Assembly (NCBI GenBank): GCA_938003555.1
Contig: CALKXN010000102.1
Coordinates: forward strand, 1-12,571
Length of the DNA stretch: 12,571 nt
Direction of reading: 5' to 3'
Source of the DNA: an uncultured Robiginitomaculum sp.
GTDB lineage: Bacteria; Pseudomonadota; Alphaproteobacteria; Caulobacterales; Maricaulaceae
The position numbers and the translations under genes were made by a program. The notes below the pieces were generated by a model. The model ran no database searches. It saw only the letters and a list, made by a program, of their open reading frames with translations, and was not told where the DNA came from. Positions 7,497 through 12,571 of the stretch are shown here, one piece after another. Every line of letters begins with the position of its first letter. Positions within the stretch are counted from its first letter, which is position 1.

Positions 7497-7870
7497 TGCG
7501 TTTCGCTGTGCCCGCATTATTTTACGCTTTGGCCTTGGGCATTCACGGCGTGCCTGCGCTGTCTGCATTGTTCCCGTCAAAGATCGCAGGGCTTTATGGC
7601 ATTTCGGCGGGCGACAATACGCTTCTGACGCTGTTGCAACACCGCGCCGTATTGTTTGGCGTTCTCGCGCTGGCCTGTATCTACGCGGCGCACACAGTGT
7701 CCGCGCGATGGCCTGTTTTGGTTGGGGCCGTTCTGAGCATGGGCAGTTTTATGATTATCGCGCTTGCGCGCGGAGAGGCGGGCGGAAGCTTGTCAAAAAT
7801 CGTCATCGTTGACGCAATTGGATTATTGATTGCTGCAGTTCTCGCCGTGCTTTTGGCGCGGCAGGTTTAG
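7496..7870 (+). CDS. Four-helix membrane protein, unknown function
   Basis: A 124-residue very hydrophobic protein with about four membrane helices (roughly residues 3-25, 50-67, 70-91 and 101-121). The central segment LLTLLQHRAVLFGVLAL resembles a family of small membrane proteins that are sometimes labelled phosphopantetheine adenylyltransferase in databases although no nucleotidyltransferase motif (such as a TxGH/HIGH site) is present. That resemblance is from memory and unverified. His and Arg of QHRAVLFG within a membrane protein may be functionally important. The ATG shares its A with the preceding TAA, suggesting coupled translation. The gap to the next chosen start is 41 bases. Confidence 0.75.
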   Translation: MRFAVPALFYALALGIHGVPALSALFPSKIAGLYGISAGDNTLLTLLQHRAVLFGVLALACIYAAHTVSARWPVLVGAVLSMGSFMIIALARGEAGGSLSKIVIVDAIGLLIAAVLAVLLARQV

Positions 7871-7911
7871 ATGCAATGCCTGTTGAAATATTGGAAGACG
7901 GAGATCGCCCG

Positions 7912-8082
7912 ATGAAAAATATTCTTATCTCGCTTGCTGCGGGTTTTGTGCTGGGGGTGGGCTCCGGCTTGATTACGAGCAAGCTCGGGATTGAAATTCC
8001 AAGACTGGTTGAAATTATACTTATCGCTGTCGTTGTCGGCGGCATATTCTTTATCTTAGAAAAACGAAATGAGGCGACCTGA
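7912..8082 (+). CDS. Small two-helix membrane protein
   Basis: A 56-residue unrecognised protein with helices at about residues 4-22 ([18 protein letters not shown]) and 32-49 ([18 protein letters not shown]) and a charged tail EKRNEAT. An in-frame ATG at 7876 would add 12 mostly acidic residues. The ATG at 7912 is preferred because CGGAG (7899-7903) sits eight bases upstream and the protein then starts with MKN before the first helix. The stop overlaps the gcvPA start as TGATG, so this small gene is directly coupled to translation of the P-protein subunit. Confidence 0.72.
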   Translation: MKNILISLAAGFVLGVGSGLITSKLGIEIPRLVEIILIAVVVGGIFFILEKRNEAT

Positions 8083-9425
8083 TGCGTTATCTCCCTTTAA
8101 ATCAAAATGACCGCGCGGCCATGCTGGACGTGATCGGTGTCAAATCTATTGATGATTTGTTCCATAATGTACCGGAATCGGCGCGCCTTAGCGGGTTGGT
8201 TGATTTGCCCAAACATCAAAGCGAAGCGGCGGTTGAGCAGCATATGTCGCGGCTGTCTGCCAAGTCCGTATCGGCGGGCAGCGTCCCATTTTTCTGCGGG
8301 GCAGGGGCCTATCGTCACCATATTCCGGCCACTGTGGATCACTTGATCCAGCGCTCTGAGTTTCTGACGGCCTATACGCCGTACCAGCCGGAAATCTCCC
8401 AAGGCACGCTTCAGGCGCTGTTTGAGTTCCAAACCCAAGTCGCGCTTTTGACCGGCATGGAAGTGGCCAATGCCTCTATGTATGATGGCTCGACGGCCTG
8501 CGCCGAAGCGGTTGTCATGGCGCATCGCGTGGCGCGCGGCAAAAAACCTGTCGCGATTTTGGCGCCCGGCCTTCATCCGCATTACGCGGCAGCGACGCAG
8601 ACTTTGGCGTCAACGCTCAGCATTAAAGTGGCCGAGACCACGCCGCAAATGGGCACAGACGCGGACGTGATTGATATGATCACGGATGAAACATCATGCG
8701 TGGTCGTGCAGTCGCCAAATGTGTTTGGCGAAATTGTCGATCTTGCGCCGATTGCGGCCAAGGCGCACGCCCACAAAGCCCTTTTGATTGCCGTCTTTAC
8801 CGAACCAGTCGCGCTCGCCGCGATTAAGTCGCCGGGCGAGCAAGGTGCAGATATTGTTGTCGGCGAAGGTCAAGGCCTTGGCGTTGGCCTTAATTTTGGC
8901 GGCCCGCATGTTGGTCTGTTTGCCTGCACGAAAAAACTGGTGCGCCAAATGCCCGGACGGGTCTGCGGCGAGACGGTGGATGCCAATGGCGAGCGCGGCT
9001 TTGTCCTGACGCTCTCCACGCGCGAGCAGCACATTCGCCGCGAAAAAGCGACGAGTAATATTTGCACCAATTCCGGCCTGTGTTGTCTAGCCTTTACCAT
9101 CCATATGAGCTTGCTCGGGGATGCGGGCTTGAAACAGCTCGCGGCGCTGAACCACGAAAATGCCTGTCAGATGGCCGATATTATTGACGGTATTGAGGGC
9201 GCAGAAGTGCTAAATGACACGTTCTTTAATGAGTTCACGGTTAAGCTCAACAAACCCGCCGCAGATGTCGTCCAAACGCTTGCCGATAAAGGCATTTTAG
9301 GCGGCGTCCCGTTCTCACGCATTTCGGGCGGACAGCACGAAGATCTACTTCTGGTCTGCGCAACAGAGACCGCGTCCGACGCGGATATGCAGGCCTTCGA
9401 AATAGCCCTTAAGGAGGCACTATAA
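8082..9425 (+). CDS. gcvPA: Glycine dehydrogenase (decarboxylating) subunit 1
   Basis: N-terminal half of the split P-protein. With GcvPB it forms the PLP enzyme that decarboxylates glycine and loads the aminomethyl group onto lipoyl-GcvH. The 447-residue length is usual for the subunit. Family features include the opening [39 protein letters not shown] (about residues 95-118), [16 protein letters not shown] and [18 protein letters not shown] (about 308-325). As expected for subunit 1, it has the fold-type I aminotransferase architecture but lacks the PLP lysine, which is in GcvPB. The ATG overlaps the previous stop (TGATG), with GAGG about seven bases upstream. It ends with AAGGAGG, the ribosome binding site of the next gene. 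Confidence 0.98.
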   Translation: MRYLPLNQNDRAAMLDVIGVKSIDDLFHNVPESARLSGLVDLPKHQSEAAVEQHMSRLSAKSVSAGSVPFFCGAGAYRHHIPATVDHLIQRSEFLTAYTPYQPEISQGTLQALFEFQTQVALLTGMEVANASMYDGSTACAEAVVMAHRVARGKKPVAILAPGLHPHYAAATQTLASTLSIKVAETTPQMGTDADVIDMITDETSCVVVQSPNVFGEIVDLAPIAAKAHAHKALLIAVFTEPVALAAIKSPGEQGADIVVGEGQGLGVGLNFGGPHVGLFACTKKLVRQMPGRVCGETVDANGERGFVLTLSTREQHIRREKATSNICTNSGLCCLAFTIHMSLLGDAGLKQLAALNHENACQMADIIDGIEGAEVLNDTFFNEFTVKLNKPAADVVQTLADKGILGGVPFSRISGGQHEDLLLVCATETASDADMQAFEIALKEAL

Positions 9426-9775
9426 TGAGCCGCACATTAAACACACTTCTAATGAATCGCGCACTGGATCATTCCAAAGCGGGTTTTATGCATTTACTTG
9501 ATTTTGAAACGGGTAATGCCGAGTCGATTACCGAGGCCTTAGTTCAGGCTGCGGCTATCCCGAAGGCGCTGGTCAAATTGGGCGTGAATGTGAATTATCC
9601 CGAAGGCGCGGCGCTTTCCGTGGCCAAGGTACAGAGCATGCAGGGCAGTTTGATGAATAATCATCAAAAATCATCCTTCGTTTTAAACTTTAAAGCAGAG
9701 CTCGAGCAGTTCTCAATTGAGCTGTGGAATTATTTTGAAGCAACCTGCACGGCCGTTGAAGGAGGCCAGTCATGA
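9425..9775 (+). CDS. Unrecognised 116-residue protein between gcvPA and gcvPB
   Basis: Soluble protein of 116 residues with no membrane segment or signal peptide. It is probably mostly helical (LVQAAAIPKALVKLGV, NFKAELEQFSIELWNYFEATCTAV). I recognise no motif or family. The gene is strongly supported: an excellent AAGGAGG (9411-9417) seven bases before an ATG that shares its A with the gcvPA stop, and a second AAGGAGG (9759-9765) inside its end, six bases before the gcvPB ATG, with an ATGA overlap. It is thus made between the two subunits of a single enzyme and at a tied rate. Split P-protein genes are normally adjacent, so a role in GcvP assembly, regulation or H-protein docking is a reasonable guess, but only a guess. 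Confidence 0.87.
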   Translation: MSRTLNTLLMNRALDHSKAGFMHLLDFETGNAESITEALVQAAAIPKALVKLGVNVNYPEGAALSVAKVQSMQGSLMNNHQKSSFVLNFKAELEQFSIELWNYFEATCTAVEGGQS

Positions 9776-11337
9776 ATAATCAAGGACGCCCCACACAGCC
9801 TGCTGCGGCCAATATGAATGAGCGCGTGACGGTCTCTGGCTCGCAAGGGTTAAACCAAGCGACGAAGCTTATTTTTGAAACAGGTACGCCGCGCCGCACG
9901 GGTGTGGACCTGCCCAAGCCGAAAGGCCATGCCAGCCGCCTTGGCGCCCATGTCCGTCAGGGCGAGATTGGCTTGCCGGGTCTATCAGAGCCGGAAACGA
10001 TGCGCCATTATGTGCGCCTGTCCCAGAAAAATTACGCGATTGATTTGGGCGTGTATCCGCTCGGCTCTTGCACCATGAAACATAATCCGCGCCTGAATGA
10101 AAAAGTCGCGCGCATGCCCGGTTTTGCCGATGTGCATCCGCTGCAACCGACAAGCACGGTGCAGGGCGCGTTGGAATTAATGTATGAGCTATCTGATTGG
10201 CTGATGACGCTGTGTAATATGCCAGCCGTTGCGCTAACCCCCAAAGCGGGCGCGCATGGCGAGCTGTGCGGGATGATGGCGATTCGCGCGCGTCTGGATC
10301 ATGATGGCGCGTCGCATAAACGCCGCGTCCTTGTCCCTGAAAGCGCCCATGGCACGAACCCAGCCACGGCCGTGCAGTGCGGATTTACCGTCGATGAAAT
10401 CCCCGCCAATGCGGGCGGACGCGTGGATATGGACGCGCTCAAAGCCAAGCTCGAAGGGCTGGGAGCGGATAGCGATATTGCCGGCATCATGCTGACCAAC
10501 CCGAATACATGCGGATTATTTGAAACCGATATTATTGAGATTGCAGAGCTTATTCACGCTGCGGGCGGATATTTTTATTGTGACGGCGCGAATTTCAACG
10601 CGCTTGTCGGGCGCGTGCGTCCGGGTGATTTGGGCGTGGATGCCATGCATATCAATTTGCACAAAACATTCTCGACGCCGCATGGCGGCGGCGGCCCGGG
10701 CTCCGGCCCGACGGTTTTGTCTGATGCGCTCAAAGATCACGCGCCAGTGCCTTATGTCGTCAAAACAGATGAGGGCTTTGATCTTATTGAGGACCCGGAT
10801 GATAAGAGCTTTGGCCGCATGTGCGCCTTCCATGGTCAAATGGGCATGTATAGCCGCGCGCTGACATATATGATGAGCCACGGCTCTGATGGCCTAAAAC
10901 AGGCCACCGAAGACGCTGTGCTGAACGCGAATTATGTCCAAGCCAGCCTGTCGGATGTGATGACGACAGCCTTTGAAGGCACATGTATGCATGAAGCCTT
11001 ATTTGATGATCGCTTCCTTAAAGGAACCGGTGTGGACACGCTCGATTTTGCTAAGGCCATGATTGATGAGGGCTACCATCCGATGACGATGTATTTCCCC
11101 TTGGTCGTTCACGGCGCGATGCTCATTGAGCCCACAGAGAGTGAAAGTAAGGGCGAGCTTGACCGCTTCATCCGCGCCATGCGCTCACTCGCGCAGCGCG
11201 CTAAAGCCGGTGAGGTTGAGAGTTTCAAAAACGCGCCCGTCTACGCCCCGCTCCGCCGCCTCGACGAAACACGCGCCGCGCGTAATCCCGTCCTGCGCTG
11301 GAGCGCGCCGGATGAAACTGCGCAGGCCGCAGAGTAA
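9772..11337 (+). CDS. gcvPB: Glycine dehydrogenase (decarboxylating) subunit 2
   Basis: C-terminal, PLP-bearing half of the P-protein; it pairs with GcvPA to decarboxylate glycine. The 521-residue protein has Lys298 in INLHKTFSTPHGGGGPG as the Schiff-base lysine, with the glycine-rich loop after it. It also has YPLGSCTMKHNPR (about residues 96-108), the ESAHGTNPATA motif and LTNPNTCGLFE. The C-terminus, FPLVVHGAMLIEPTESESKGELDRFI, is typical of the subunit. The ATG is in an ATGA overlap with the preceding stop and has AAGGAGG six bases upstream. The TAA shares its last A with the ATG of a further small gene. No gene for the L-protein is present in the window. Confidence 0.98.
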   Translation: MNNQGRPTQPAAANMNERVTVSGSQGLNQATKLIFETGTPRRTGVDLPKPKGHASRLGAHVRQGEIGLPGLSEPETMRHYVRLSQKNYAIDLGVYPLGSCTMKHNPRLNEKVARMPGFADVHPLQPTSTVQGALELMYELSDWLMTLCNMPAVALTPKAGAHGELCGMMAIRARLDHDGASHKRRVLVPESAHGTNPATAVQCGFTVDEIPANAGGRVDMDALKAKLEGLGADSDIAGIMLTNPNTCGLFETDIIEIAELIHAAGGYFYCDGANFNALVGRVRPGDLGVDAMHINLHKTFSTPHGGGGPGSGPTVLSDALKDHAPVPYVVKTDEGFDLIEDPDDKSFGRMCAFHGQMGMYSRALTYMMSHGSDGLKQATEDAVLNANYVQASLSDVMTTAFEGTCMHEALFDDRFLKGTGVDTLDFAKAMIDEGYHPMTMYFPLVVHGAMLIEPTESESKGELDRFIRAMRSLAQRAKAGEVESFKNAPVYAPLRRLDETRAARNPVLRWSAPDETAQAAE

Positions 11338-11513
11338 TGTTATATGGTGGTTTGCTTGAGGGGATTATTTCGCTCGTTGTGTTATTCATCATCGGAGCCG
11401 CCGCGTGTTTTGTGGGCGGTTTCATGGGGTTTGTCGGTGTGAAACTCGCGAGCCGAGTATTTGGCCCGCTTAAAGTTCGTATGGTCGATAATCACGCAAA
11501 GACATTTGAATAA
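11337..11513 (+). CDS. 58-residue single-helix membrane protein
   Basis: Short ORF directly after gcvPB, starting at the ATG that shares its A with the gcvPB stop (TAATG). The product MLYGGLLEGIISLVVLFIIG... has one long hydrophobic segment (about residues 8-36, rich in Gly, with AAACFVGGFMGFVGV) and a basic C-terminal part (KLASRVFGPLKVRMVDNHAKTFE). That points to a membrane protein with its tail in the cytoplasm by the positive-inside rule. No clear Shine-Dalgarno lies upstream, so translation would depend on coupling to gcvPB. I do not recognise the family. The same overlap style elsewhere in this operon and the protein-like composition favour a real gene. The stop lies 24 bases before the end of the convergent acyltransferase gene. 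Confidence 0.62.
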   Translation: MLYGGLLEGIISLVVLFIIGAAACFVGGFMGFVGVKLASRVFGPLKVRMVDNHAKTFE

Positions 11514-11537
11514 TATATAGCCGGCTTGTCCCGACTT

Positions 11538-12571
11538 TTATTTTGCGACAGCTTTAAACCATTTGCGGCGCAGCGCTTTGGCTGCGCGAATAAATGTGCG
11601 CTCAAATGTATAATATGTCGCCGCGCCAACGCAGATCGCGCCAATGACGAGTATGGGTAGCATGATAATATTGTCGATCATGCCGCCGCGCGCAAAAGGG
11701 CGCCAGATATATCCACTCACGCTAAAGGCGAGGACATGGGTAAGGTAAAGTGAATATGACCAATTGCCGAATATTTCTGACCATTTGGGCAGGATACGTC
11801 CCTTAAATTCCAGACAGGCCACACCGTAAGTCAGCAATGTCGCAGGAAGGCCGAACAGGACTATTCTGTCCCACCCCATCGGGAAATATAAATCGGGCAG
11901 GGTGACGAGGTACAGGATCGCGGCGAGCCATCCTAAAATGCCGAGCGCGGCCATAACCCCGCCGCTGAATTTATAACCGGACAGAAATAGCCATGCGGCG
12001 ACCGCGCCCATGAAAAACTCCATGCTAAGCGGATGAAAGATCAGAGCTGCTTCGGGGCGAAGCGTCGACAGGCCCGCAAGATTGCCGATAATGACAAGGC
12101 CCATCCAAAGCGCCAAAAGCAAAAGTCGCCATTTATGAGCAAAAAGGATGATGAGCGTGAAGACGAGGTAGAAATACATTTCATGAATCAGCGTCCACGC
12201 GACTTTAAGCATCGGCATGGTGTCATCCGGCCAAAGCGCAAAGGATTTCAGAAGGCTGGTCTGCTCAGGGTCAAAACTTAACAGGCCGGGTTTAACAAGC
12301 CACACGCCAAGCAGAGCGAGGGCGACGATCCAATAAATTGGATAAATCCGGCTGGCGCGGGCAAACAAAAACTCACCCGCTTTGCGCAGGCTGTTTTGAC
12401 TTTGCCACGTCACATAGACCATGATGAAACCGGAGATGACAAAGAACAGATCAACGCCGCTAATGCCCAGCATCACGCTTGGCGGAAGCAGGGCGTCGCC
12501 CGCATGTTTGGCTTCCATCGTCGGGAGATGGGTAATAACCACCATCAGCGCAGCCAGGCCGCGAAGCGCCT
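11538..12571 (-). CDS. Acyltransferase-3 family membrane protein (5' end outside window)
   Basis: Integral membrane O-acyltransferase of the type that acetylates or succinylates surface polysaccharides and other glycans. About nine to ten membrane helices are visible. The frame has an ATG at 12545 but stays open to the edge. The upstream codons read ALRGLAAL and join MVVITHLP, restoring the family's R-X10-H motif (Arg at 12561-12563, His in VVITH), which starting at 12545 would destroy. The true start is therefore beyond 12571. Other family traits are GVDLFFVISGFIMVYV, FLFARASRIYPIYW, WTLIHEMYFYLVF and the C-terminal WSYSLYLTHVLAF. The gene is convergent with the gcv operon and functionally separate. 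The donor and target glycan cannot be told. Confidence 0.92.
   Translation of the reverse strand, partial: ALRGLAALMVVITHLPTMEAKHAGDALLPPSVMLGISGVDLFFVISGFIMVYVTWQSQNSLRKAGEFLFARASRIYPIYWIVALALLGVWLVKPGLLSFDPEQTSLLKSFALWPDDTMPMLKVAWTLIHEMYFYLVFTLIILFAHKWRLLLLALWMGLVIIGNLAGLSTLRPEAALIFHPLSMEFFMGAVAAWLFLSGYKFSGGVMAALGILGWLAAILYLVTLPDLYFPMGWDRIVLFGLPATLLTYGVACLEFKGRILPKWSEIFGNWSYSLYLTHVLAFSVSGYIWRPFARGGMIDNIIMLPILVIGAICVGAATYYTFERTFIRAAKALRRKWFKAVAK

Noticed and set aside
7468..7812. 114-residue plus-strand frame overlapping the four-helix membrane gene
   Set aside because: It overlaps the 65-residue gene end and is Arg/Cys-rich without a pattern; the frame at 7496 gives a coherent membrane protein and a coupled start.
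8097..8582. 161-residue minus-strand open frame inside gcvPA
   Set aside because: It is an antisense shadow of a well-conserved gene; its product is Arg/His-rich and has no family features.
11511..11540. Possible terminator between the 58-residue gene and the acyltransferase gene
   Set aside because: Only three- to four-base stems could be formed in this convergent gap; there is no supported hairpin.
12033..12281. 82-residue plus-strand frame opposite the acyltransferase gene
   Set aside because: Lys/Arg-rich antisense shadow of a clear membrane protein gene.

Overview
The window looks like chromosomal DNA from an alphaproteobacterium. The ispH-rnhA pair, the P-protein of glycine cleavage split into two subunits (gcvPA and gcvPB), and the protein sequences together suggest the Caulobacterales/Maricaulales side of the class, but no 16S or other marker is present, so this placement is inference. 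No phage, integrase, transposase, CRISPR array, tRNA or rRNA was seen.

Left part (47-1479, minus strand): a two-gene housekeeping operon, ispH (isoprenoid precursor synthesis) followed by rnhA (ribonuclease HI), joined by a one-base stop/start overlap. Divergent from it (1573-3957, plus strand) lie an unrecognised 198-residue lipoprotein and argS (arginyl-tRNA synthetase). ArgS meets, tail to tail, an exported Sel1-repeat protein on the minus strand (3964-5409).

Centre and right (about 5506-11513, plus strand): the glycine cleavage operon. It opens with a tandem two-aptamer glycine riboswitch, then gcvT and gcvH. A perfect 34-base palindrome follows, then three small membrane-protein genes, gcvPA, an unrecognised 116-residue soluble protein, gcvPB, and a 58-residue membrane protein. 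GcvT, GcvH and GcvPA/PB are three of the four parts of the glycine cleavage complex; the L-protein (dihydrolipoyl dehydrogenase) is not here. Most junctions from 7496 to 11337 are TAATG, TGATG or ATGA overlaps, so the small genes are translationally tied to the gcv genes. The least explained content of the window is this set of five small ORFs inside a riboswitch-headed operon, above all the 116-residue protein between the two halves of the P-protein.

Right edge (11538-12571, minus strand): an acyltransferase-3 family membrane protein whose 5' end lies outside the window.
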